A stretch of DNA of 64,000 nt from Labrys sedimenti (GTDB taxonomy: Bacteria; Pseudomonadota; Alphaproteobacteria; Rhizobiales; Labraceae), in NCBI RefSeq assembly GCF_034424805.1, contig NZ_JAXOUF010000006.1, forward strand, positions 281,319-345,318. Reading direction: 5' to 3'. Position numbers and translations under genes: made by a program. Below, one piece after another: positions 17,979-26,823 of this stretch. The stretch's first letter is position 1. Each line of letters starts with the position of its first letter. The notes below the pieces were generated by a model, which was given only the letters and a program-made list of their open reading frames with translations, was not told the origin of the DNA and made no database searches.

Positions 17979-18887
17979 ATGATCGAGACGCGCCTCCTGC
18001 ACCAGTTCGTCGTCCTCGCCGAGGAGTTGCATTTCCATCGCGCCGCCGAGCGGCTGCACATGGCCCAGCCGCCGCTCAGCCAGGCCGTGCGCAAGCTCGA
18101 GGAGAAGGTCGGGGCGCGCCTGTTCACCCGCAGCAATCGCCATGTCGCTTTGACCGAGGCCGGCGCCGCATTTCTGGAGACGGCGAAGGCCTGCCTGGTG
18201 AGCCTGGAGCAGGGGGCCCTGCGCGCACGCCGCATCGAGGCGGGACTGGCGGGCCGGCTTGCCATCACCTTTGTCGGTACGGCCCGTCGAGACCTGGTTC
18301 CGCTGGCATTGCGAACCTTCCGCTCGCGTTTCCCGGATGTGGAACTCGTTCTGCGCGAGGCGACGACGGCCAGGCAGATCGAGGCCCTGCGAGGCAAGCA
18401 GGCGGATATCGGTTTCATGCGTTGGCCCGGCGTTCCGGCGGCCGACATCCGTTTCGAGCGCATCGAGCGCGAGCCGGTCCTGGCCGCCTTGCCCGACGAT
18501 CATCCCCTCGCCACAGGCGCGGCGGTCAGGCTGGAGCAACTGGCCGGGGAGGATTTCATCATGACCCCTCGGAACGAGGGGGTGAGCTTCCATGACCAAC
18601 TGATCGCCCTGTGCCGCCATGCGGGGTTCGAGCCGCGCATCACGCAGGAAGCCTGCGAGATGCAGACCGTCGTCGGCCTGGTGGCGGGCGGCCTCGGCGT
18701 GGCGCTGGTGCCGGCCTCGGCCGGCCAGGAGAATCGCAAGGGAGCCGTGTTCCGTCCGATCGTCACCTCGGCGCCGGATGAACTGAGCCATATGGACATG
18801 GTCCTCGGCTGGCGTGCCGATATCGCCTCGTCGATCCGAGACAGCTTCATCGAGATCGTCAAGCAGGCAGCAACAATTGATATCTGA
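17979..18887 (+). CDS. LysR-family transcriptional regulator
   Basis: A 302-residue LysR regulator. Residues 1-60 form the winged helix-turn-helix (LLHQFVVLAEELHFHRAAERLHMAQPPLSQAVRKLEEKVG type); from about 90 a periplasmic-binding-like effector domain follows. Unlike most LysR genes it is not divergent from its likely targets: it lies upstream of, and in the same direction as, the NIPSNAP and YdeP-like genes. A perfect palindrome overlaps its stop codon (18876-18898) and would be the natural binding site for control of those genes. The inducer is unknown. Confidence 0.92.
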   Translation: MIETRLLHQFVVLAEELHFHRAAERLHMAQPPLSQAVRKLEEKVGARLFTRSNRHVALTEAGAAFLETAKACLVSLEQGALRARRIEAGLAGRLAITFVGTARRDLVPLALRTFRSRFPDVELVLREATTARQIEALRGKQADIGFMRWPGVPAADIRFERIEREPVLAALPDDHPLATGAAVRLEQLAGEDFIMTPRNEGVSFHDQLIALCRHAGFEPRITQEACEMQTVVGLVAGGLGVALVPASAGQENRKGAVFRPIVTSAPDELSHMDMVLGWRADIASSIRDSFIEIVKQAATIDI

Positions 18888-18898
18888 TAGATATCAAT
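18876..18898. promoter_or_regulatory. Palindromic operator candidate between LysR and NIPSNAP genes
   Basis: ATTGATATC-TGATA-GATATCAAT, nine-bp perfect arms, overlaps the LysR stop codon. Within it T-N11-A spacings typical of LysR sites can be read. An AT-rich stretch that could serve as a -10 region (TATATAATATATTTTA) lies just downstream, placing this site at a promoter for the NIPSNAP and YdeP-like genes. Confidence 0.55.
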
Positions 18899-18973
18899 GA
18901 GTCATATATAATATATTTTACATTGATCGTCAGGTGACCAAAATCGATTCCGAGCTGAGCTGGAGCGGTTGAA

Positions 18974-19414
18974 ATGAACCTTCAGACCACGGATCGACGT
19001 AATGTCCTGAAATGTGCGGCGGCCGCCATGGCGACGGCCATCGCCCTCCAGCCCGGCTCCAGCCATGCCCGAAGGAGCAGGAATTCGATGATCTATCAAT
19101 TGCGCATCTACGAGATATTCGAACACAACAAGGCAGCTTTTCATGCCCGTTTTCGCGACCATGCCGTCCGCATCATGAAGACCTACGGTTTCGACTTCGC
19201 TTCGCTCTGGGAGGCGGCTACGCCGGAAAGGACGGAATTCGTCTACCTGCTGCGCTGGCCGGATGCCGGGACGATGAAGGCGAGCTGGGAGCGCTTCATG
19301 GCCGACGAGGAATGGCAACGGATCAAGGACGAGACCGTGGCGCGCGACGGCAAGATGGTCGGCGTCATCGAAGACCGTGCCATGCAGGCTGTCGATTACG
19401 CGCCCTTGATTTGA
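18974..19414 (+). CDS. NIPSNAP-family protein with a possible Tat signal
   Basis: A 146-residue protein. Residues 39-146 form a ferredoxin-like NIPSNAP domain (MIYQLRIYEIF..., ending with a MVGVIEDRAMQAV strand). Residues 1-38 look like a twin-arginine signal: TDRRNVLK, an Ala-rich hydrophobic stretch, then SSHARRSRNS. However, AAGGAG at 19072-19077 sits ten bases before the ATG at 19088, an excellent ribosome site for a short cytoplasmic form starting at the NIPSNAP domain. NIPSNAP proteins have no agreed enzymatic role. The gene lies between LysR and the YdeP-like molybdoenzyme. Confidence 0.8.
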   Translation: MNLQTTDRRNVLKCAAAAMATAIALQPGSSHARRSRNSMIYQLRIYEIFEHNKAAFHARFRDHAVRIMKTYGFDFASLWEAATPERTEFVYLLRWPDAGTMKASWERFMADEEWQRIKDETVARDGKMVGVIEDRAMQAVDYAPLI

Positions 19415-19672
19415 GGGAGAGAAATCACCCGGCAACCCTGGGGATCGGCACTCCGCGTTTCCGGCACGTGTCTCTCCAAATTTAGAGACCCGGATTGGCT
19501 GTCGACAAACCGGCCGGCGACTTTTTCATGTTGGTTGACAGGATGGGGAGAACGCGCAAGCTGGATCGGGATTGGGCCAAAGCGGTCCGGCATGCTCCTG
19601 GATATGCGAGGGCGGCCGGCCTGGCCGCAATCCGCGACGATCCAAAAGAGACATAGGCAAGCGGAGGGGCAT

Positions 19673-21946
19673 ATGGCCCGCAAACGCGACGTTCCTGGGA
19701 TCAGGCCTTATGACAGTCCTGCCGGTGGTTGGGGGGCCCTCAAGGCGACCGCAGCAGCCGTGCGTTCGCAGATGGAGGTACTCGAGGCGCCGCTGACCTT
19801 CCTGCGGATGAACCAGCCGGATGGGTTCGACTGCCCCGGCTGTGCCTGGCCGGACAAGGAGCACGGCTCGACCTTCCAGTTTTGCGAGAACGGTGCCAAG
19901 GCCGTGACCTGGGAGGCCACGAGCAAGCGCGTCACGCCGGAGTTCTTCGCCGAACACACCGTCACCGAACTCCTGGGCTGGAGCGACTATCACCTCGAGA
20001 ATGAGGGCCGGCTCACCCATCCGATGGCCTATGATGGTGAGACGGACACCTATCAACCGATCGAATGGGACGATGCCTTCGCACGCATCGCCGCCGCCTT
20101 GCGCAGCCTGCCCGATCCGAACATGGCGGAGTTCTACACCTCCGGCCGTGCCTCCAACGAGGCGGCCTTCCTGTTCCAGCTCTTCGCGCGCGAATATGGC
20201 AGTAACAATTTCCCCGATTGTTCCAACATGTGCCACGAGGCCACCAGCGTCGGCCTGCCGCAATCGATCGGCATCGGCAAGGGCACGGTCTCGCTGGAGG
20301 ATTTCGACCATTGCGAGCTGATCCTCTCGCTGGGCCACAATCCGGGCACCAACCATCCGCGCATGATGGGCACGCTGCATGAATGCTCGCGCCGGGGCGT
20401 GCCGATCATCGTGTTCAATCCACTGAAGGAACGGGCGCTCGAGCGCTTCGCGGACCCCCAGAATCCCATCGAGATGGGCACTTTCGGCTCCACACGGATC
20501 GCCTCGTCCTATTATCAGGTCAAGGTCGGCGCGGATGCCGCGGCCCTCAAGGGCATCATGAAGGCCTTGGTCGAAATGGACGAGGCGTCGGGCAACCAGG
20601 TGCTCGACCACGATTTCATCATCGCCCACACCCGCGGCTTTGCCGAGTTCGCCGCCGATCTGGAGGCGACATCCTGGGAGGCCATCGAGGCCATCAGCGG
20701 TTTCGGCAAAGCCCAGCTCGGGGAGGTGGCGCAGGCCTACGCCCGTTCCAACGCCACCATCGTCGCCTATGGCATGGGTATCACGCAGCACAGTCGGGGA
20801 ACCGCCAATGTCCAGCAGATCGCCAACCTCCTCCTGCTGAAGGGCAATTTCGGCAAGCCGGGGGCGGGCATCTGTCCCTTGCGTGGCCATTCCAACGTCC
20901 AGGGCAACCGCACGGTCGGCATCACCGAACGGCCCAACATTCCCTTGTTCGAGGGGATCGAGCGCACCTTCGGCTTCAAGCCGCCAAGTCATCACGGCCA
21001 TGATGCGGTGGCCACCATGGAAGCGATCGATGCGGGTAGCTCGAAAGTTCTGATCTGCCTGGGGGGCAATTTCGCCGTTGCCATGCCGGATCCCGAACGC
21101 TGCCAGGCTGCCATGCGCAAGCTCGACCTTGCCGTGCATCTCGACACCAAGCTGAACCGCTCGCAACTGCTCGTCGGCAAGCAGTCGATCATCCTGCCGG
21201 TGCTGGGACGGACCGAGCGCGACATGCAGGCGAGCGGGCCCCAGGCCGTGACGGTCGAGGATTCGATGTCGATGGTGCACGCCTCGCGCGGCAAGCTGCC
21301 GCCGGCCTCGGAGTATCTACGCTCCGAGACGGCCATCGTCGCCGGCATGGCGATGGCGACGCTGCCGGACAGCAAGGTCTATTGGGCCGAGATGGTTGCC
21401 GACTACGATCTCATCCGCGACGCGATCGAGAACGTCCTGCCTGATTTCAAGGACTACAACCAGCGTATTCGGGTCCCCGGCGGTTTCCGCCTTCCTTTGC
21501 CGCCGACCGAGCGCATCTGGCCGACTCCCTCGGGCAAGGCCGAGTTCCTGCCTTTCAAGGAGCTGGAAGAAGATCCGGCCAGCGCCGATGCCAGCGTGCT
21601 CAAGCTGGCGACCATCCGCAGCCATGACCAGTACAACACCACGATCTACGGGTTGAACGACCGCTATCGCGGCGTGTTCGGCCGCCGTGACGTGTTGTTC
21701 GTGAACGAGGCGGATCTTTCCCGGCTTGGATTGGCGCATGGCGATCTCGTCGAGATCGAGACGGCGCTGCCGTCGGGCGAGCCCCGGCGCCTCAGCCTCA
21801 CCGCCATCGCCTACGACATCGCTCGCGGTTCGGTCGCGGCCTATTATCCCGAAGCCAATGGGCTGGTGCCCCTCGACTACAAGGATGAGCAAAGCGGCAC
21901 GCCTTCCTATAAATCCGTGCCGGTGCGAATCCGGAAAACTGGCTGA
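19673..21946 (+). CDS. FdhF/YdeP-family molybdopterin oxidoreductase
   Basis: A 757-residue enzyme of the formate-dehydrogenase-like group that includes E. coli YdeP. ATG 19673 follows GGAGG at a good distance. The N-terminal DCPGCAWPD...FCENG (C54, C57, C71) is the family's Cys motif. SNMCHEAT (C187) is the probable molybdenum ligand. The bis-MGD binding domains follow, with LILSLGHNPGTNHPRM and a C-terminal YxxxxGLVPLDY end domain. There is no signal peptide, so it is cytoplasmic. The natural substrate of this family is not established; formate is only suggested by similarity. No fdhD-like gene is nearby. Confidence 0.88.
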   Translation: MARKRDVPGIRPYDSPAGGWGALKATAAAVRSQMEVLEAPLTFLRMNQPDGFDCPGCAWPDKEHGSTFQFCENGAKAVTWEATSKRVTPEFFAEHTVTELLGWSDYHLENEGRLTHPMAYDGETDTYQPIEWDDAFARIAAALRSLPDPNMAEFYTSGRASNEAAFLFQLFAREYGSNNFPDCSNMCHEATSVGLPQSIGIGKGTVSLEDFDHCELILSLGHNPGTNHPRMMGTLHECSRRGVPIIVFNPLKERALERFADPQNPIEMGTFGSTRIASSYYQVKVGADAAALKGIMKALVEMDEASGNQVLDHDFIIAHTRGFAEFAADLEATSWEAIEAISGFGKAQLGEVAQAYARSNATIVAYGMGITQHSRGTANVQQIANLLLLKGNFGKPGAGICPLRGHSNVQGNRTVGITERPNIPLFEGIERTFGFKPPSHHGHDAVATMEAIDAGSSKVLICLGGNFAVAMPDPERCQAAMRKLDLAVHLDTKLNRSQLLVGKQSIILPVLGRTERDMQASGPQAVTVEDSMSMVHASRGKLPPASEYLRSETAIVAGMAMATLPDSKVYWAEMVADYDLIRDAIENVLPDFKDYNQRIRVPGGFRLPLPPTERIWPTPSGKAEFLPFKELEEDPASADASVLKLATIRSHDQYNTTIYGLNDRYRGVFGRRDVLFVNEADLSRLGLAHGDLVEIETALPSGEPRRLSLTAIAYDIARGSVAAYYPEANGLVPLDYKDEQSGTPSYKSVPVRIRKTG

Positions 21947-21973
21947 ACGGCAGAAAACCCGCCGACGGGGCGC

Positions 21974-22567
21974 TCAACCCGTCTTCGCGGCCCCAACACA
22001 CAGGCCGTCGACGAAAACGTCGACGAGCCGCTGCACGGCTTCCAGCCAGCCGGGATGGTCGCGCATGTAGCACATGCCCACCAGGGCCCGCAGCAGGTCG
22101 TCCGGTGTGATATCAGCCCGCATCCGCCCGGCGGCGACGGCTTGATTCAGCAGGATACCGAGCGCCGTGGTCAGGCGATCGAAGGAATAAGCATAGAGTT
22201 CGGACGGGGCATAGGCGGCGAGCGCCAATGCCGTCAGCATACCCTTCTTGGTCGCGACCAGCTGGACATTGGCATGCAACCAGCGGCGGACGGCGTCGAC
22301 CGGCTCCACGCCATCCTTCAGTTGCTCCGCCAATTCGCTCAAGTGGTCCACTTCCTGCCGATAGACCGCCTCGAACAGTGATTCGCGGGTGGGAAAATGG
22401 CGATAGAGCGTGCCGATGCCGACTTCCGCCTGCCTTGCGACGGCCTCCAGGCTGGCCTCGGAGCCGCCTCTGCTGAACACGGTCTTGGCAGCCGCCAGCA
22501 GCCGTTCCCGATTGCGGATCGCATCGGCGCGCGGCTTGCGGCTTGTTTTCTCGGTTCGCTCCACCAT
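21974..22567 (-). CDS. TetR-family transcriptional regulator
   Basis: A 197-residue TetR repressor. The helix-turn-helix region is clear (RERLLAAAKTVFSRGG...LEAVARQAEVGIGTLYRHFPTRESL, about residues 20-65); the rest is the ligand-binding helical domain. It is divergent from the aldehyde oxidoreductase operon, and a 17-base palindrome lies between them, so it most likely represses that operon and itself until an aldehyde-type or aromatic effector binds. The effector is inferred, not shown. Confidence 0.93.
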   Translation of the reverse strand: MVERTEKTSRKPRADAIRNRERLLAAAKTVFSRGGSEASLEAVARQAEVGIGTLYRHFPTRESLFEAVYRQEVDHLSELAEQLKDGVEPVDAVRRWLHANVQLVATKKGMLTALALAAYAPSELYAYSFDRLTTALGILLNQAVAAGRMRADITPDDLLRALVGMCYMRDHPGWLEAVQRLVDVFVDGLCVGAAKTG

Positions 22568-22596
22568 CTGAATTCAGTCAGGCTGCCTCTTGCAAA

Positions 22597-22613
22597 ACGG
22601 AGGGGCCCTCCGT
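22597..22613. promoter_or_regulatory. TetR operator candidate
   Basis: ACGGAGGG-G-CCCTCCGT, eight-bp perfect arms around one base, 30 bases upstream of the TetR start, inside the 305-base divergent gap 22568-22872. A second, weaker inverted repeat AAGCATC-N10-GATGCTT lies at 22627-22650. Nothing else is evident in the gap; the operon's leader is long (about 220 bases). Confidence 0.6.
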
Positions 22614-22872
22614 ATAAATACTGCATAAGCATCAAATCAGACAGATGCTTTCCAATCAAATCGATGCCCGATCCCGTTGGGCAGCCCCTTTGCATCCGGC
22701 CGCCCGGATTGTGTCTCGCGGCCAGAAGCCCGGAGTTCGATCCACCCGGATCGTGCTCCTCCAGAGACCCTGCAGAGACAGGCGCCTTCGATTCGAGAGA
22801 ATCGGCCACCCCTTGAAGCGCTTTGCTCTCGGCAGCCTCGACAGTCCAAAAATCACTCGATTGGAGCAGTGC

Positions 22873-23370
22873 ATGACTTTCTCCATCAGCCTCACCGTCA
22901 ACGGTGAGCAACGCCACGTCGAACTCGACGATCCCAGGGTGACGCTTCTCGACCTCCTGCGGGAACGCCTCGATCTTACCGGCACCAAGAAGGGCTGCGA
23001 CCGCGGTCAATGCGGCGCCTGCACCGTCCTGGTCGACGGCCGCCGCATCAATTCCTGCCTGGCGCTTGCCGTCAGCCATGATGGCGCGGAGATCGAAACC
23101 ATCGAGGGCGTCGCCCAGGGCGAGCATCTCCACCCCATGCAGGCCGCCTTCATCGCCCATGATGGGTTCCAATGCGGCTTTTGCACGCCCGGCCAGATCA
23201 TGAGCGCCATTGGCCTGCTCCGCGAGGGCCAGGCCGGGGATGATCCCGAGCGTATCCGCGAGGGCATGAGCGGCAATCTGTGCCGCTGTTCGGCCTATGC
23301 CGGCATCACCGAGGCCGTGCTGGAGGCCCACCATGTCCTCGCCGAGGGCGGACGGAGGAAATCGGCATGA
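22873..23370 (+). CDS. (2Fe-2S) subunit of molybdenum aldehyde oxidoreductase (PaoA-like)
   Basis: A 165-residue small subunit of a xanthine-oxidase-family enzyme. It carries two 2Fe-2S clusters: the plant-ferredoxin type CDRGQCGACTVLVDG...SC and the helical type CGFCTPGQ...CRC. ATG 22873 is chosen because it follows GGAG by six bases and matches the family N-terminus MTFSISLTVNG. E. coli PaoA has a Tat signal; this protein has none, so the enzyme should stay in the cytoplasm. Overlaps the next gene by four bases. Confidence 0.93.
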   Translation: MTFSISLTVNGEQRHVELDDPRVTLLDLLRERLDLTGTKKGCDRGQCGACTVLVDGRRINSCLALAVSHDGAEIETIEGVAQGEHLHPMQAAFIAHDGFQCGFCTPGQIMSAIGLLREGQAGDDPERIREGMSGNLCRCSAYAGITEAVLEAHHVLAEGGRRKSA

Positions 23371-24425
23371 AAAACTTCGACTATGTGAGGCCGGCCACCA
23401 TCGCAGAGGCAGTCGCGGCGGGGGCCCAGCCCGGCTCTGCCTTTCTCGCTGCCGGCACCAACCTCCTCGACCTGATGAAGACCGGTGTCAGCCGTCCCGA
23501 CCGGCTCGTGGATGTCACCCGCTTGCCGGATCTCGGCGCGATCGACTGGCTGCCAAATGGCGGTGTCAGGATCGGGGCACTGGTGCGCAATGCGGACCTT
23601 GCCCATGATCCGGCATTCGCAAGGACCTATCCGGCCGTTGCGGAGGCGCTGCTGTCCGGGGCATCGGGCCAGTTGCGCAATGCTGCGACCGTCGGCGGCA
23701 ATCTCATGCAGCGTACGCGCTGCGCCTATTTCTTCGACGTCGCCGGCGCCTGCAACAAGCGCCTGCCGGGCTCGGGCTGTGACGCCAAGGGCGGCGAGAA
23801 TCGCCTTCATGCGATATTGGGCTGGAGCGAAGCCTGTATCGCCACCCACCCCTCGGATTTCTGCGTGCCGCTGGCGGCCTTCGGCGCAGTGGTGGAAATC
23901 GAGGGCAGGGCAGGGCGGCGTGAGATCCCGCTGGGCGAACTGCATCGCCTTCCGGGGGATATGCCGGAGCAGGATACGGCTCTCGAGCCGGGCGACCTGA
24001 TCGTGGCGGTGAGACTACCCGCCGATGGTGCGGGCTTTGCGGCCCATGCCCGTTATCTCAAGGTTCGCGAGCGGACATCCTATGCCTTTGCCGTGGTGTC
24101 GGTGGCCGCTGCCCTGCGTCTCCAGGGTGGGGTGATCGAGGAGGCGCGGCTTGCACTGGGCGGCGTTGCAGCCAAGCCTTGGCGCTCGCTCGAAGCGGAG
24201 GCGATCCTGGCCGGTGCCACGCCGGGTGAAACCGTCTTCCAGCGCGCGGCGCAGGCTGCTCTCGCCGAGGCGAAGCCCTCGGGCGACAATGAATTCAAGA
24301 TCGAACTGGCGCGCCGCACGCTCGTGCGCGCCCTGGCCGAGGCCGCAAAGGGGACACCGGATCGCGTCCCCGCTCTGCCAGGTTCCCCTTTTTCAACCCT
24401 TCCCGGAGCACGCCGAGATGCCTGA
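23367..24425 (+). CDS. FAD (and 4Fe-4S) subunit of molybdenum aldehyde oxidoreductase (PaoB-like)
   Basis: A 352-residue medium subunit. FAD-binding motifs are AAGTNLLDLMK (near 29-38) and TVGGNLMQRTRC (108-119). Between the two FAD loops it has the four cysteines C119, C129, C138 and C157 (RTRCAYF, ACNKR, SGCDA, EACIATHPSDF) that bind the extra 4Fe-4S cluster of PaoB-type proteins. Start ATG 23367 overlaps the stop of the small-subunit gene (ATGA). It overlaps the large-subunit gene by eight bases. Confidence 0.93.
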   Translation: MKNFDYVRPATIAEAVAAGAQPGSAFLAAGTNLLDLMKTGVSRPDRLVDVTRLPDLGAIDWLPNGGVRIGALVRNADLAHDPAFARTYPAVAEALLSGASGQLRNAATVGGNLMQRTRCAYFFDVAGACNKRLPGSGCDAKGGENRLHAILGWSEACIATHPSDFCVPLAAFGAVVEIEGRAGRREIPLGELHRLPGDMPEQDTALEPGDLIVAVRLPADGAGFAAHARYLKVRERTSYAFAVVSVAAALRLQGGVIEEARLALGGVAAKPWRSLEAEAILAGATPGETVFQRAAQAALAEAKPSGDNEFKIELARRTLVRALAEAAKGTPDRVPALPGSPFSTLPGARRDA

Positions 24426-26682
24426 ACTCGTCACGCCCGACCTCAAGCCGAACCGGGCTCCCGCTCATGTCCGGCATGGTTCCAATATCGGCCAGCCTCT
24501 GACGCGCCGCGACGGCGTGCTCAAGGTCACCGGCGCGGCGCGCTACGCCGCCGACAACCATCCTGGCGGCATGCTCTATGCCGTGATGGCCGTGGCGCAG
24601 ATCGCCCGCGGCCGGGTTGCCTCTCTCGACGTCCAGGCCGCCAAGGCCCATCCGGGCGTGGTGGAGGTGATGACACCGGATCACAAGCCGGCGCTGGCGC
24701 AGGATCCGGATGCCAAGGACCATCCCTTCATGTTCCGGCTGGACGTCCTGCAGAACGATCGCGTGCGCTATGCCGGCCAGCCGATCGCCGTGGTGATCGC
24801 CCAATCGCTGGAGGCTGCGACGGAAGGGGCTGCGCTGCTGGCGCCGCGCTACGAAGTCGAGACGGCGCGGGTCGGCCTCGACGGCGATAGTTTCGTACCC
24901 CCGGCTGTTGGTGTCGGCGGTCCGTCTGAAGCCGTGCATGGGGATATCGAAGGCGGTTTCGCGGCAGCGGACAAGCGGATCGAGGCCGTCTATGAGACGC
25001 CCGCCCAGTACCACAATCCGATCGAGCCGCACGCCATCGTCGCGCATTGGCAGGGCGACAGCCTGTCGATCGACACGCCCAGCCAGGGCATGGCGATGGC
25101 GCAGGGCCGCATTGCCGGCCTTTTCGGCATCGCACCCGACAAGATCCACATCCGCAGCCCGTTTCTCGGCGGCGGCTTCGGCTGCAAGGGGCTGGTTGCC
25201 GGGCCCCAGATCCTGGGCATCATGGCGGCGCGTTTGGTCGGCCGGCCGGTGAAACTCGTGCTCAAGCGCGATCAGATGTACGGGCCGGTGGGCCATCGTG
25301 CCCCGACTCGGCAGACATTGCAGTTGGGGATTGCCGGAGATGGGGCGCTGACGGCGCTCGTCCATCACGCCAGGACTGCCTCGTCGACCTTCGACGACTT
25401 CTTCGAGCCTGCTGCCGGCGCTTCGCATGCGCTCTATGCCAGCCCGGCCATCGCCACCACCTATGACGCCGTGCGGACGGATACGGGAACCCCGCTGTTC
25501 ATGCGGGCGCCCGGCGAGGCCTCCGGTTCCGTTGCCCTGGAAAGTGCGATGGACGAGGCGGCCTGGGCAAGCGGCATCGATCCGCTCGAGTTCCGGCTCA
25601 GGAACTATGCCGAAACCGAGCCGAGCACCGGCAAGCCCTTCTCCTCCAAGGCCCTGCGCGAATGCTATGCCGAGGGCGCCAGGCGTTTCGGCTGGGCCGG
25701 CAGACCGCTCGCGCCCAGGCAGATGCGCGACAAGGCCGGCTTTCTCGTCGGCTGGGGCATGGGTACGGCCATCTTCCCGGCCCTGATGTTCCAGGCCGAG
25801 GCGCGGGCGGTGATCCGGCGGGACGGTTCCGGCCTGATGGAAACCGGCGCCCATGACATGGGGCAGGGGGCCTGGACGGCTTTGGCCCAGATTGCTGCCG
25901 ACGGTCTGGGGCTCGACATCGACCAGGTGGAATTCCGGGCGGGTACCTCCGACCTGCCCGATGCCGGTATCGCCGGCGGTTCCGCGCATACGGCCACGGC
26001 CGGCGTGGCGATCCACGAAGCCGGTGCGGCGGTGATCGCCAAACTGGCGGAACTGGCGACCGGCGACGAGCGCTCGCCGCTGTTTGGCGCCGGCAATGCC
26101 GGCGTGATCGCCCGCGAGGGGCGGCTCGCCCGCCGGGACGATGAAAGCCGCAGCGAGAGCTATGCCGATATTCTCGGCCGGGCCGGCGTGGCGGAGATCG
26201 AGGCCAGGGGACGCGGCCGTGCCGATCCCGCCTCGCAGGCAAGCTATGCCATGCATGCCCATGGTGCTGTCTTCGCCGAGGTCAAGGTCGACCCCGATCT
26301 CGGGCAGGTGCGGGTCAGTAGGCTCGTCGGCGCTTTTGCGGCAGGCCGGATCATCAACCCCCATCTGGTCCGTAGCCAGTATCTCGGGGGCATGATCTGG
26401 GGCGTCTCCTTCGCCCTGCACGAGCATGCGGTGATCGATCAGCGCTCGGGCCGGATCATGAATGCGGATCTCGCCGAGTATCACGTGCCCGTCAATGCCG
26501 ACATACCGTCACTGGAGGCCATCCTGGTCGAGGAGCACGATCCCCATGTGAATGCGCTGGGCATCAAGGGCGTCGGCGAAATCGGCATCACCGGCACGGC
26601 GGGCGCCTTGGCCAATGCCGTCTGGCATGCGACCGGCAAGCGTGTGAGGCATTTCCCGATCGCCATCGAGGAGCTGATCTAA
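24418..26682 (+). CDS. Molybdenum-binding subunit of aldehyde oxidoreductase (PaoC-like)
   Basis: A 754-residue large subunit that binds the molybdopterin cofactor and performs the hydroxylation. Visible motifs are LTRRDGVLKVTGAARYAAD at the start, SPFLGGGFGCKG, the TGAHDMGQGAWTALAQ cofactor loop and, near the end, KGVGEIGITGTAGALANA with the catalytic Glu. ATG 24418 overlaps the end of the FAD-subunit gene. With its two partners this makes a heterotrimer of the YagTSR/PaoABC type; substrates of such enzymes include aromatic aldehydes, but the one used here is not known. Confidence 0.93.
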   Translation: MPELVTPDLKPNRAPAHVRHGSNIGQPLTRRDGVLKVTGAARYAADNHPGGMLYAVMAVAQIARGRVASLDVQAAKAHPGVVEVMTPDHKPALAQDPDAKDHPFMFRLDVLQNDRVRYAGQPIAVVIAQSLEAATEGAALLAPRYEVETARVGLDGDSFVPPAVGVGGPSEAVHGDIEGGFAAADKRIEAVYETPAQYHNPIEPHAIVAHWQGDSLSIDTPSQGMAMAQGRIAGLFGIAPDKIHIRSPFLGGGFGCKGLVAGPQILGIMAARLVGRPVKLVLKRDQMYGPVGHRAPTRQTLQLGIAGDGALTALVHHARTASSTFDDFFEPAAGASHALYASPAIATTYDAVRTDTGTPLFMRAPGEASGSVALESAMDEAAWASGIDPLEFRLRNYAETEPSTGKPFSSKALRECYAEGARRFGWAGRPLAPRQMRDKAGFLVGWGMGTAIFPALMFQAEARAVIRRDGSGLMETGAHDMGQGAWTALAQIAADGLGLDIDQVEFRAGTSDLPDAGIAGGSAHTATAGVAIHEAGAAVIAKLAELATGDERSPLFGAGNAGVIAREGRLARRDDESRSESYADILGRAGVAEIEARGRGRADPASQASYAMHAHGAVFAEVKVDPDLGQVRVSRLVGAFAAGRIINPHLVRSQYLGGMIWGVSFALHEHAVIDQRSGRIMNADLAEYHVPVNADIPSLEAILVEEHDPHVNALGIKGVGEIGITGTAGALANAVWHATGKRVRHFPIAIEELI

Positions 26683-26704
26683 GTAACGAGGTCATTCCGC
26701 GCGC

Positions 26705-26815
26705 GGCGCAGTACAAAGTGATGCGCTGCAGACGCGGAACCGCATTGAATAAAGCCTCATACGGCTTGCGGTCCCGGATCTGCGCAGCATCACTTCGTGC
26801 TGCAGCGTGTCCGGG
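26705..26815. repeat. Imperfect palindromic intergenic repeat
   Basis: Left arm 26705-26741 and right arm about 26770-26815 form a long imperfect stem sharing AAGTGATGC and its complement GCATCACTT. The right arm ends in GTCCGGGATGAC, a sequence typical of dispersed rhizobial repeats. It lies between two convergent genes and could also terminate both. Confidence 0.5.
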
Positions 26816-26823
26816 ATGACGGC

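Noticed and set aside
19004..19485. Plus-strand frame at 19012-19485 overlapping the NIPSNAP gene
   Set aside because: It is the +1 shadow of NIPSNAP; no ribosome site or motif supports it.
19526..21280. 584-codon open frame antisense to the YdeP-like gene
   Set aside because: Antisense shadow; the sense strand has a complete molybdoenzyme with metal and cofactor motifs.
24295..26484. 729-codon open frame antisense to the PaoC-like gene
   Set aside because: Shadow of a certain coding sequence; the translation lacks any domain-like pattern.
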